16,394 nt of DNA from Microbacteriaceae bacterium UBA6152 (GCA_002423075.1 DIUS01000025.1:502-16895), one strand, 5' to 3'; shown: positions 1 to 6,090, counted from the stretch's first letter. The notes: generated from the sequence alone by a model not told the origin. Program-made: numbers and translations.

Positions 1-13
1 ACGAGGGCGCGCC

Positions 14-107
14 CCACAATTCAGGAACTGCGGCCAAGAAACGGCGGTTCGGGATGCTCCTGCGGCGTGTCGACCCGGCGCGAGCATCCACATCTCCTGA
101 ATTGTGG
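14..107. repeat. 94-bp nested palindromic repeat, copy A
   Basis: The element is bounded by a perfect 13-bp inverted repeat, CCACAATTCAGGA at 14-26 and TCCTGAATTGTGG at 95-107. A second, inner inverted repeat, GGATGCTC (52-59) and GAGCATCC (82-89), lies inside it. The whole unit recurs at 399-492 with exactly the same length and most bases conserved. It has no coding capacity of its own. It could be a MITE-like or REP/BIME-like element, or fold as RNA or a cruciform. No target-site duplication is obvious. Confidence 0.85.
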
Positions 108-212
108 AGTCGCCCGTGTCCAGGGGTGGTCTGCGCGGCGTGCGCTCGCTTCACTCGAACACACGGGGCCGCTCGTCGAGAGCGAATCGACCCGCGGTGA
201 GAGGAGCACACC

Positions 213-377
213 ATGAGCTTGAGCGACAGCACCGAACCGGTCACTCAGCGTGAGCAAGAGCCCGACGACACCAACGAGCTACGCGGCGTCGACGAGGCGC
301 GAGAAGAGGCCGCGGGCGACCAAGATGACGCCGCCGAAACCGAAGCCGACGAAGACCGCACCCGGGGTTACGTCTAG
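213..377 (+). CDS. Small acidic disordered protein A (54 aa)
   Basis: This short gene starts MSLSDSTEPV and ends TRGYV. About 19 of 54 residues are Asp or Glu against 5 Arg, there is almost no hydrophobic core, and no membrane segment or Cys is present, so it is predicted to be intrinsically disordered and cytoplasmic. The start is supported by a GAGGAG Shine-Dalgarno at about 201-206. It is the first of five similar acidic proteins on this strand and the only one sitting between the two 94-bp palindromic repeats. I do not recognise a named family. The composition resembles hydrophilin or general-stress small proteins of actinobacteria, which is inference only. Confidence 0.7.
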   Translation: MSLSDSTEPVTQREQEPDDTNELRGVDEAREEAAGDQDDAAETEADEDRTRGYV

Positions 378-398
378 CCTCTGCCCCCCGCGGCTTCG

Positions 399-492
399 CC
401 ACAATTCAGGAACTGCGGCCCAGAAACTGCGGTTCGGGATGCTCGCACGGCGTGTCGACCTGGCGCGAGCATCCCGACCTCCTGAATTGTGG
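399..492. repeat. 94-bp nested palindromic repeat, copy B
   Basis: This is the second copy of the element at 14-107. The same outer 13-bp inverted repeats lie at 399-411 and 480-492. The inner inverted repeat is longer here, 11 bp perfect: GGGATGCTCGC (436-446) against GCGAGCATCCC (465-475). Differences between copies in the inner arms include changes that keep or extend pairing, which hints that the fold matters. It lies between the stop of acidic gene A and the convergent end of the CPBP gene, so it could also act as a bidirectional terminator. Confidence 0.85.
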
Positions 493-562
493 AGACGCGG
501 GGCTAGCACTCGATCTCGGCGGTGCAGTCGGCCCCAATCATGCCGCCATGAGCACCAGCTAC

Positions 563-1405
563 CTAGCTGCCGGGGCTCTCGACCAAGAAGAACGGGAAGA
601 CGCCGGGATTGTGCGCGTGCACGATGGCGAGGAAGACGACCAAGTCGAACAGCAGGTGCACGATGATGACGTAGGTGAGCGACTTGGTGCGGTGGAAGAT
701 CCAGCCCTGCAGCAGCGCGAACGGGATCGTCATGAGCGGGCCCCAGGCTTGGTAGCCGAGCTCCCACAAGAAGCTGACGAAGATGATCGACTGCAGAATG
801 TTGGCGGTCAGTACGGGGAAGTGCCGCAGCAGCAGCACGTAGATCGTGCAGATGAAGAAGAGTTCGTCCCAGATGCCGACGGCGTTGACGCCGACGAAGA
901 GCCGAGCGACTTCTGAGGCTTCGGAGACGGCCGGCCAGTTCTGGTAGGCGCCCGAGGTGATGAAGTAGAAGGGCAGGATCAGCCAGCCGAGAAACGGCAC
1001 GGCGACGAGGTAGAACTTCTCCCACCGTTGCCACTTCTGGCCGCCGCGCCAGGGGAACCGAATCACGCGACGCTTGACGACGAATCGGTCGATGACGAAC
1101 GGCACCAGCACGGCGAGACTCAGCACGAAGCCGAGCAAGAAGAAGTTGGGCCACGAGATGTCGGCCTTGACGCTCACGGTGCTGACGACGATCAGCCCGG
1201 CGGCGATGATGCCGAGGTCGCGCATGAGCTCGCGGTCGACGAGGTAGGCAATCACGAGCCCGATGACGAGCCAGGGGTAGCCCACCCACCGGTTCTCGAA
1301 GCCGAACAGCGGTATCGCGCTCGTCACCACGATGGCCGCGGGCAGCAGCTTCACGGTGAACGTGCGGCGGTCGGCGGGCACGGGCACGGCGTCGGCGGCG
1401 GGCAT
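563..1405 (-). CDS. CPBP-family (CAAX protease-like) membrane protein
   Basis: This 280-aa polytopic membrane protein has about seven or eight hydrophobic segments (roughly 20-34, 44-57, 65-78, 87-108, 131-149, 183-197, 203-215, 224-236, 243-263). It carries the C-terminal half of the CPBP/Abi domain: WDELFFICTIY (179-189) at the place of motif 1, and HLLFD (250-254) as the typical third motif. Family members are intramembrane metalloproteases. The canonical EExxxR is here D180-E181-LFF-I185, so the first Glu is Asp and the Arg is missing, and the usual FxxxH of motif 2 has no His (FLWELGYQ, 212-219). Activity is therefore doubtful, or this is a divergent subfamily. There is no Shine-Dalgarno. 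A CAGAAT hexamer sits 6 bases before the ATG, suggesting a leaderless transcript. Confidence 0.8.
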   Translation of the reverse strand: MPAADAVPVPADRRTFTVKLLPAAIVVTSAIPLFGFENRWVGYPWLVIGLVIAYLVDRELMRDLGIIAAGLIVVSTVSVKADISWPNFFLLGFVLSLAVLVPFVIDRFVVKRRVIRFPWRGGQKWQRWEKFYLVAVPFLGWLILPFYFITSGAYQNWPAVSEASEVARLFVGVNAVGIWDELFFICTIYVLLLRHFPVLTANILQSIIFVSFLWELGYQAWGPLMTIPFALLQGWIFHRTKSLTYVIIVHLLFDLVVFLAIVHAHNPGVFPFFLVESPGS

Positions 1406-1411
1406 GAGCCG

Positions 1412-1442
1412 ATTCTGTCAGGTCGAGGGGGTCGCCCCCTCG
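1412..1442 (-). promoter_or_regulatory. Putative leaderless promoter with overlapping palindrome for the CPBP gene
   Basis: On the minus strand CAGAAT (1417-1412) lies 6 bases before the ATG at 1405, the spacing expected for a -10 element of a leaderless actinobacterial gene. The place where a -35 would be is occupied by a perfect 8-bp inverted repeat with a 3-base centre, CGAGGGGGTCGCCCCCTCG (1424-1442). This could be an operator for the CPBP gene or a strong hairpin. On the + strand it is followed by GTTATT, so a terminator role is the alternative. Confidence 0.4.
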
Positions 1443-1542
1443 GTTATTGCTGAATTGGGCTTCACGTGATCGGGGTCACCACACCGTCGCGCTCGCTGTC
1501 AACCCCGTTGTGAGGCGGCGAGCACCTCGCTTCACTGTCTGC

Positions 1543-1782
1543 ATGATCAACGACCGAGACACCTCTCAACCAGACCCCGACGACCTCAACGCCTCTGACT
1601 ACGACCAGGTCGACTCTCGCGCCGTCGAGGGCGCCGACCCCGACATCACGGTGCCGGGCGCGAGCGACACGGCCGAGTCGGGCGGGCAGGGCGCCGACGA
1701 CCGCTACGTCGGTGGCGACCTCGGTGGCGGCGCCATCGGCGGCTCGATCGACGTGAACGAGCGAGACGGAGACGAGCCATGA
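1543..1782 (+). CDS. Small acidic disordered protein B (79 aa)
   Basis: This 79-aa acidic, Gly-rich protein starts MINDRDTSQP and ends RDGDEP. It has about 21 Asp/Glu against 4 Arg and about 13 Gly, with a Gly-rich stretch near residues 58-68 (GGDLGGGAIGG). No membrane segment or Cys is present. The ATG at 1543 is chosen because the compositional bias begins there; the in-frame ATG at 1447 would add a basic leader of unrelated character. No Shine-Dalgarno is evident. Its stop overlaps the ATG of protein C by 4 bases (ATGA, 1779-1782), so the two are translationally coupled. The family is not recognised. High Gly plus high charge fits a hydrophilin-like stress protein, as inference. Confidence 0.72.
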   Translation: MINDRDTSQPDPDDLNASDYDQVDSRAVEGADPDITVPGASDTAESGGQGADDRYVGGDLGGGAIGGSIDVNERDGDEP

Positions 1783-2003
1783 GCACCCCCCACGCCGAGC
1801 AGACCCCCACGGGCGATGCCGAGAACGCTCGCGACGATACGACGAGCATCGATCCGCGCAGCGACCCGCCTCAGGCTGACGAGAACGGCACGCCCATCGA
1901 CGACGGCATGGGGCCGGATGCTCCAGCTGACATCGCCGGTGAAGACGAGCCGGTTCCTGTGGTCGACGACGACGACCCCCTCGCGGAGGCGAACGAAAAA
2001 TGA
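1779..2003 (+). CDS. Small acidic disordered protein C (74 aa)
   Basis: This 74-aa protein starts MSTPHAEQTP. About 22 residues are Asp/Glu against 3 basic residues, and the tail is Asp-rich (VVDDDDPLAEANEK, 61-74). Pro and Gly are scattered throughout, with no hydrophobic core and no Cys, so it is predicted disordered. It overlaps B by ATGA, and a GGAG lies in the end of B. Its own stop overlaps by ATGA (2000-2003) the ATG of a now-broken short-chain dehydrogenase gene, so the ancestral operon was B-C-dehydrogenase. That neighbour is compatible with a general-stress operon. The function is unknown. Confidence 0.72.
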   Translation: MSTPHAEQTPTGDAENARDDTTSIDPRSDPPQADENGTPIDDGMGPDAPADIAGEDEPVPVVDDDDPLAEANEK

Positions 2004-2089
2004 CGACCACCCGCTCCCCCCGCGCGCCGCGCGATCGTCACGGGTGCTGACTCGGGCATCGGCCGAGCGACTGCAGTCGCGCGCGCGGG
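2000..2089 (+). pseudogene. 5' remnant of a short-chain dehydrogenase/reductase (SDR)
   Basis: Only the first ~27 codons of an SDR survive. ATG at 2000 overlaps the stop of acidic protein C. After a C6 run at 2016-2021 the reading is one base out of frame. From 2028 the alternative frame reads RAIVTGADSGIGRATAVA, which contains the complete TGxxxGxG cofactor-binding motif of classical SDRs. Removing one C from the run would give a continuous N-terminus of about MTTTRSPARRAIVTGA. Homology stops at about 2080-2089, where the sequence turns into the antisense 3' end of the hydrolase gene. It is therefore both frameshifted and truncated, and the product is non-functional. Confidence 0.75.
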
Positions 2090-2640
2090 TCGAACTCGCT
2101 GTAGAGCGACGTGATGCGGTCGTTGACGTCGAGCACCTCGCCCAGTTCGACGATGACCGGGCGTGTCGGCGAGAACTCGCGCCACGGGCCCAGCCCGAAG
2201 CACGCGAGCGGGCTGCCGAGGTACGGCGTGTTGATCGAGATGAGGCGATCGAACCTGCCCGCACCGCCGCGCGCGGGGCTGTCGCCGACGAGCAGCAGCT
2301 TGCCGATGAGCCCGCCCTTGTTGTGGGCGACGATGCGCACCTCGCGCAGGTCACGGTGCTCGACGTAGGCCGCGAGCAGGGCCGCCATCTCCGGAACCGG
2401 GTGGCGGTTGAAGCCGAGCTCGGGCACGCTGTGCACGGAATGCCCGAGACCCTCAACGCGATCGCGCAGCGGCTTCAGGTAATGCCAGGTCTCGAAGACT
2501 CCGGGGACCAGCAGAACGGCAGGCGGAGCATCCGGCCCCGCCTCGATCGGAGCCGGCGGTCGCGAAGAGTAGCGGTAGAACCTGAGCCGCGAACGCAGCA
2601 CATAGAAGTAGTCGGCGGCGATGCCTGCTGCGCGTCTCAT
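2038..2640 (-). pseudogene. C-terminally truncated alpha/beta hydrolase (lipase-like)
   Basis: The 200-codon frame starts MRRAAGIAADYF and carries an alpha/beta-hydrolase core: oxyanion strand VLLVPGVFETW (42-52) and nucleophile elbow AHNKGG (105-110), then the strand and loop LISINTPYLGSP (133-144). In lipase/esterase relatives the elbow is G/A-H-S-K-G-G, so N107 (codon AAC, one transition from AGC) replaces the catalytic Ser. Hydrolase-like sequence ends near FDP (183-185). The last 15 codons are antisense to the SDR remnant, so the C-terminal catalytic His region is gone. No Shine-Dalgarno is seen, and a TATGGT hexamer lies 8 bases before ATG. It is probably non-catalytic. A non-enzymatic role for the remnant cannot be excluded. 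Confidence 0.75.
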
Positions 2641-2717
2641 CGCCGCGAACCATAGCCCGGGCGCACCAGTGTGGCAACCCCTGGTGGCGGTCGGCAGGAG
2701 CGACTTGAGTAGAGGGC

Positions 2718-2741
2718 ATGCCCCGGCGAGCCGCCGGGCAT
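2718..2741 (+). other. Hairpin in the leader of acidic gene D
   Basis: ATGCCCCGGCG (2718-2728) pairs with CGCCGGGCAT (2732-2741) with one bulged C and a 3-base loop. The structure ends about 13 bases upstream of the AAGGGGGA ribosome-binding site of the gene at 2766. It could be a 5'-UTR control hairpin or an operator. Only the pairing itself is seen. Confidence 0.4.
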
Positions 2742-2765
2742 CACGAAGAGCAAGGGGGATGCATC

Positions 2766-3029
2766 ATGAGCATGAGCGACCAGAACGGCACCCACGACGA
2801 CCTCACGCAGGGCGAGGCGCCGGGAGCGCAGGGCGACTTCGGCGCCGGCCAGGGTGAACCCGGCCCCAGCGACCCCGTCGTCGTCGGCGATGGTGTCATC
2901 GAGGGCGACGAGCAGCCGCGCCGCGAAGAGCCCCTCGACGGTGGCGGCGACGACGAGCTGATCTCGCCGCTCGACCGCGACCCGGGCGAAGACTCGACCA
3001 TGATCAACGGCGGCAATTCAGACCGCTGA
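2766..3029 (+). CDS. Small acidic disordered protein D (87 aa)
   Basis: This 87-aa protein starts MSMSDQNGTH. It has about 22 Asp/Glu, 4 Arg and 17 Gly (about 20%), with a middle GDGVIEGDEQ region and the tail DRDPGEDSTMINGGNSDR. It lacks Cys, membrane segments and a signal peptide. The start at 2766 follows a good AAGGGGGA Shine-Dalgarno at about 2752-2759; an ATG two codons later is an alternative. It stands alone with its own leader hairpin upstream and two strong hairpins downstream. Glycine content above 6% with strong hydrophilicity meets the compositional idea of a hydrophilin (desiccation/osmotic stress protein), which is inference. No named family is recognised. Confidence 0.75.
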   Translation: MSMSDQNGTHDDLTQGEAPGAQGDFGAGQGEPGPSDPVVVGDGVIEGDEQPRREEPLDGGGDDELISPLDRDPGEDSTMINGGNSDR

Positions 3030-3035
3030 CAGACA

Positions 3036-3049
3036 GGTCGGGAACGACC
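3036..3049 (+). other. GGAA-tetraloop hairpin after acidic gene D
   Basis: GGTCG (3036-3040) pairs with CGACC (3045-3049) around a GGAA loop, a GNRA-type tetraloop. It begins 7 bases after the stop codon of the gene at 2766. It may belong to the mRNA 3' end together with the larger hairpin at 3072-3104. Confidence 0.4.
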
Positions 3050-3071
3050 GGGCTTCCTCGTTCTCGGCCCA

Positions 3072-3104
3072 GGGTGCCCGTGCTCCGGGGGAGGGCGGGC
3101 ACCC
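3072..3104 (+). terminator. Strong 33-nt hairpin between acidic genes D and E
   Basis: The arms GGGTGCCCG (3072-3080) and CGGGCACCC (3096-3104) are perfectly complementary. Inside them CTCC (3083-3086) pairs with GGAG (3090-3093) around a GGG loop, leaving only a 2x2 internal mismatch. No T-tract follows, which is common for actinobacterial intrinsic terminators. The position between two co-directional genes fits termination of D or a regulatory structure in the leader of E. Confidence 0.5.
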
Positions 3105-3142
3105 GACCACATCGTTCAGTCACCGACGCGAAGGGTTCGAGC

Positions 3143-3376
3143 ATGACCACGCACGATCACGAACGGCACCACGATACTGACCCCGTCGCCGACGACATCG
3201 CCGAGCGCAATCCCGAGTCTGACGACATCGTCGCAGGAGAGCAGGTGCTCGACGAGGGCAAGGTCAGCCCGAACCAAGACGAGGTCGGCGACGAGTCGAC
3301 GTCGGAAGAGCGCAAGCACGCCGCCGACGAGCGCACCGACGCGGGTGCGGCACCGATTCAGCCCGAGGCTTCGTAG
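3143..3376 (+). CDS. Small acidic disordered protein E (77 aa)
   Basis: This 77-aa protein starts with a His-rich segment, MTTHDHERHHDTDP, followed by an acidic body. About 23 residues are Asp/Glu against 6 Arg/Lys, and it is rich in Glu/Asp-Arg pairs near residues 50-65. There is no Cys or membrane segment, so it is predicted disordered. The five His in the first ten residues could bind metal, an inference from composition only. The start at 3143 follows an AAGGG Shine-Dalgarno at about 3131-3135. It is the last of the five acidic genes and lies about 100 bases before the DUF2510 protein gene. The family is not recognised. Confidence 0.72.
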   Translation: MTTHDHERHHDTDPVADDIAERNPESDDIVAGEQVLDEGKVSPNQDEVGDESTSEERKHAADERTDAGAAPIQPEAS

Positions 3377-3407
3377 CCCTGATCGCAGCGCGCAGAGTCG
3401 AATAGCA

Positions 3408-3431
3408 CTGAGCGAGACTCAGGCCTAGACT
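3408..3431 (+). promoter_or_regulatory. Putative operator/-10 upstream of the DUF2510 gene
   Basis: A 5-bp inverted repeat, CTGAG (3408-3412) and CTCAG (3418-3422), precedes TAGACT (3426-3431), which fits the TAnnnT form of an actinobacterial -10. The gene start is 44 bases further on. No convincing -35 is seen. Confidence 0.25.
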
Positions 3432-3474
3432 GGCCCCATTCACGGCGAGACCGTCGTCGCACAAAGGGGGCGAG

Positions 3475-4797
3475 ATGAGTTCGGTAGCACCCGGATGGTA
3501 CACCGATGCCGAGAACGCTGCGCTCATCCGCTGGTGGGATGGCGAGAGCTGGACCGACCACACCCAGCCGAATCCATCCGCGCCCGCGCCCGATGCGTCT
3601 GCCTACCCGCCGCCCGTCTCGGCGACCAACAGCATCGACTCGACGCGCGCATCCTCGATACCAATGCCGACACCGTCGGCGCCCGTGCCGCCGCCCTTCG
3701 CCGAACCCACCGGGCCCGATCTCGTCGTTCCACCCGCCGCCGACGCGGTGCCCAGCCGCCGCGAGGCTCGCACCTCAGGCTCGCCGTCGATCCCCGTGTC
3801 TGCTCCGGTCAAGCTCGTGCCCCCGACCTCCAGCTCGTTTCCGATCTCTGAGCCCGTGCGCCTCGTGCCGCCGACGTCGCCGGTCGCGGAGTCTGCACCG
3901 TCGGGATGGCCGGCCCCGAACCCTGCAGCGCACGGCGTCGCAAGCACCGCCCCGCCAGAACCCAGTTGGGCAAGCGCCGAACCGACCCGCACCTCCGATT
4001 CGGGGTCATTCGCGGTGATGCCGCTCGCCACTGTTCCTCCGACCCCTGCCTCGGCGGGCACTCCGTGGACCTCGTCGTCGAGCTTCGCCCAGCCGACCGG
4101 GTCGGTCGACCTCGCGAGTGTTGACTACGAGCCGATGACGCGCACCTGGGGCAGCGCCCGCGGCGGCTCGTCGACGCGCACCGTCACCGGCGTGACAACC
4201 GGCGGAGCGTGGATGCTCGCGCTCTCGCCCCTGTTGCAGCTCGGTCTGCTCGCCCTCGGGTGGGTGCTGACCGACGGCGGCACCAGCAGCTCGACGACGA
4301 TCATCGGCTCGGCTCTCGGATTCGTCCTCATCGCCTGGGTGATCATCGGGGCAATCACCGACTTCCGACGGCTGGGAGCGCTCGGCCACGAGTTCCGACC
4401 CTCGGTGTTGTGGATTCTCGCCGGGCCGTTCATGTACCTCATCGCCCGCGCCATTCACGTGCTGCGCACGACGGGCAAGGGCGTCGCCCCCACCTGGGTA
4501 TACCTCGCTCTCAGCATCGTCGTGGGCGTGGCCGCGGGCGCCGCGAGCCTTGCCCTTCCGCGCGACGCGAGCCTCGCCGAGCTGCGACAGGTCGAGACGA
4601 CGATCGCCGCCGACCTGCAGCAGCAGGGTCTCGACGTCAGTGTCATGTGTCCGAGTGAGGCTACCCTCGCGGCGGGCAGCACGTTCGTCTGCACCGCGTT
4701 CGACGACATTGGCCCGGTCGCACTGTTGCGCGTCACCTACGGCGGCGTGCCCGGCTCGTTCACTTTCGACGTCGAGTCGAGCAGCGCCGAGTTGTAG
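3475..4797 (+). CDS. DUF2510 - disordered linker - 4TM - DUF4333-like membrane protein
   Basis: The protein has 440 aa. Residues 1-30 are a DUF2510 module (PGWYTDAENAALIRWWDG with W20-W21 and W26). Residues 31-230 are a Pro/Ser/Ala/Thr-rich disordered linker containing a repeated PV(K/R)LVPPTS unit (about 111-119 and 127-135). Four membrane segments follow at about 245-266, 276-296, 309-329 and 341-361. The C-terminal ~80 residues resemble DUF4333, with C392 and C406 flanking a GSTFVC motif and likely disulfide-bonded outside the cell. The start at 3475 follows AAAGGGGG at 3463-3470. The DUF2510 end would face the cytoplasm. Such proteins are common and uncharacterised in actinobacteria; a cell-envelope role is inferred. 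Confidence 0.85.
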   Translation: MSSVAPGWYTDAENAALIRWWDGESWTDHTQPNPSAPAPDASAYPPPVSATNSIDSTRASSIPMPTPSAPVPPPFAEPTGPDLVVPPAADAVPSRREARTSGSPSIPVSAPVKLVPPTSSSFPISEPVRLVPPTSPVAESAPSGWPAPNPAAHGVASTAPPEPSWASAEPTRTSDSGSFAVMPLATVPPTPASAGTPWTSSSSFAQPTGSVDLASVDYEPMTRTWGSARGGSSTRTVTGVTTGGAWMLALSPLLQLGLLALGWVLTDGGTSSSTTIIGSALGFVLIAWVIIGAITDFRRLGALGHEFRPSVLWILAGPFMYLIARAIHVLRTTGKGVAPTWVYLALSIVVGVAAGAASLALPRDASLAELRQVETTIAADLQQQGLDVSVMCPSEATLAAGSTFVCTAFDDIGPVALLRVTYGGVPGSFTFDVESSSAEL

Positions 4798-4841
4798 TGC
4801 ACTCGGGCGCGCGCCTCGGCACCGTATTAGCGCAATCATGC

Positions 4842-4847
4842 GAGAAT
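4842..4847 (+). promoter_or_regulatory. Putative -10 of a leaderless NrtR-like gene
   Basis: GAGAAT lies exactly 6 bases before the ATG at 4854, and there is no Shine-Dalgarno in the preceding bases. This fits transcription starting at or next to the start codon. Confidence 0.35.
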
Positions 4848-4853
4848 ACGACG

Positions 4854-5855
4854 ATGGATGATCGCACTCCCCCGCGCGAACGCTCGCTGCTCGACTATCC
4901 GCGGCCGTCGGTCGCCGTCGACACCGCGGTCTTCACCGTGATCGCCGACGAGCTCTGCGTCGTGCTCGTCGAGGGGCCGGAGGGTCGCCGCCGGCTTCCG
5001 GGCACGTTCGTGCACGAGGGCGAGACTCTCGATGCCGCCGTGCGCCGCTCGTTGCGCGAGAAGTCTGGCATCGTGGGCGGTGACCCGCGGCAGCTCGTGG
5101 TCTTCGACGAGCCCGACCGTGACGATCGCGGATGGGTGCTCTCGGTCGCCCACGCCATGGCACTGCCGAGCGGTGCCGTGCCCGCGGGCAGCGCCGTGCC
5201 GATCGACCGTGCCGACCCGCTCGACTTCGACCACGCGCGCATTCTCGCCGTCTCGGTCGAGCGCATTCGCGGCGACTACGCGACGCAACCCGACCCGTGG
5301 GGGCTGCTCGAGCATCCGTTCACGCTGCGCGAGCTGCTCGTGCTGCACAGCGCTGTCGACCCGACGACTCCGCAGCGCGACACCTTCCGACGCATGATGG
5401 AGCCGTTGCTCATCGAGACGGGCGACATGACGTCTGGCTCGGTCGGCAAGCCGTCGCGACTCTTTCGCACACCGACTGCCGACGAGGTGCGGGCGCGCCA
5501 AGCCGAGAAGGTTCGCGCGGTGTGGAGCGGCTCGCGCCGCACGTCGCGCTCACGCCTCGACGATGTGCCCGCCGACCGGCTCGTGACACTCTCGAGCCGG
5601 GCGCGCCAGCGCGACGCCTGGCTGCCGCTCGACGAGCTGCCGACCGGCACGCCGTTCACGATCGAGCTCGACCGCGGCCCCGGCGGAGTGGTCGCCCGCG
5701 CCTTCGCCGATGAGCAGTCGGCGCTCTGGGCCTACCGCGGACTCGTCACGACCTTCGAGCGCGCCGAGAACCGCGTCGGGCCTGATGCCTCGCTGCGGTC
5801 GGTGCGGCTGGTCGGGCCTCGCAGTGCAGAGCTGTCGCGGCGCGACTTCGGCTGA
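4854..5855 (+). CDS. NrtR-like Nudix-related transcriptional regulator with extra C-terminal domain
   Basis: The protein has 333 aa. Residues 17-140 form a Nudix fold starting RPSVAVDTAVFTVI. The Nudix box (about 51-73) is degenerate: in place of REUxEE the sequence reads R65-S-L-R-E-K70, so two of the metal-binding Glu are lost. Known NrtR repressors likewise use an inactive Nudix domain to sense ADP-ribose-type ligands. Residues 145-230 (PWGLLEHPFTLRELL onward) match the C-terminal winged helix that binds DNA in this family. A further ~100 residues (235-333) are not part of typical NrtR proteins of ~220-240 aa and contain DELPTGTPFTIEL and a WAYRGLVTTFE helix. No NAD-biosynthesis gene is nearby, so the target is unknown. 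The start at 4854 is favoured by a -10-like GAGAAT six bases upstream. Confidence 0.75.
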   Translation: MDDRTPPRERSLLDYPRPSVAVDTAVFTVIADELCVVLVEGPEGRRRLPGTFVHEGETLDAAVRRSLREKSGIVGGDPRQLVVFDEPDRDDRGWVLSVAHAMALPSGAVPAGSAVPIDRADPLDFDHARILAVSVERIRGDYATQPDPWGLLEHPFTLRELLVLHSAVDPTTPQRDTFRRMMEPLLIETGDMTSGSVGKPSRLFRTPTADEVRARQAEKVRAVWSGSRRTSRSRLDDVPADRLVTLSSRARQRDAWLPLDELPTGTPFTIELDRGPGGVVARAFADEQSALWAYRGLVTTFERAENRVGPDASLRSVRLVGPRSAELSRRDFG

Positions 5856-6090
5856 GCGGCGTCTCGTCGTCGGCGTCGGGCCGGTGATTCGGCGTCGGGA
5901 TTGACCCGTGCGCGCTCGGCGGGCGCGAACTCTTTCTGGCTCTTGCCGCGCACGTCGCCCCTGTAGCGATGCAGCACGTCGCTGCTCGCGCCCACCGAGA
6001 TGGAGTCGGCCGCATCCGTCTTCGAACTGCCTGCATCGAGCCGCTGCGGTCGACGATGAGCAGTAGGGCGGTGTAGTCGGGATTCGTCAT
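5856..6090 (-). pseudogene. VWA-domain protein remnant (internally deleted, frameshifted)
   Basis: The ATG at 6090 overlaps the stop of the nuclease/helicase gene by ATGA. The first 20 codons read MTNPDYTALLLIVDRSGSMQ, a typical start of a von Willebrand A domain with the MIDAS motif DxSGSM. Immediately after this the frame breaks. Another frame continues with coding-like sequence (TDAADSISVGASSDVLHRY, then KSQKEFAPAERARVN), which I read as the C-terminal tail of the same protein. About 150-200 residues would be missing between them, and the 3' end runs into the convergent NrtR-like gene without its own stop. The C-terminal assignment is inference. The region between 5856 and 6087 holds nothing else that I can see. 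Confidence 0.65.

Noticed and set aside
14..492. CRISPR-like repeats
   Set aside because: There are only two copies, 291 bp apart, each a 94-bp palindromic element with a gene between them. There is no regular spacing and no cas genes; the Cas4-like Cys pattern belongs to a RecB/helicase fusion.
279..1289. 336-codon minus frame overlapping the CPBP gene
   Set aside because: Arg/His-rich composition typical of an off-frame reading. The CPBP frame has proper membrane segments and motifs.
4797..4822. Possible terminator after the DUF2510 gene
   Set aside because: GGCGCGCGCC is self-complementary and flanked by GTGC/GCAC, but the stem is interrupted and no T-tract follows, so it was not called.
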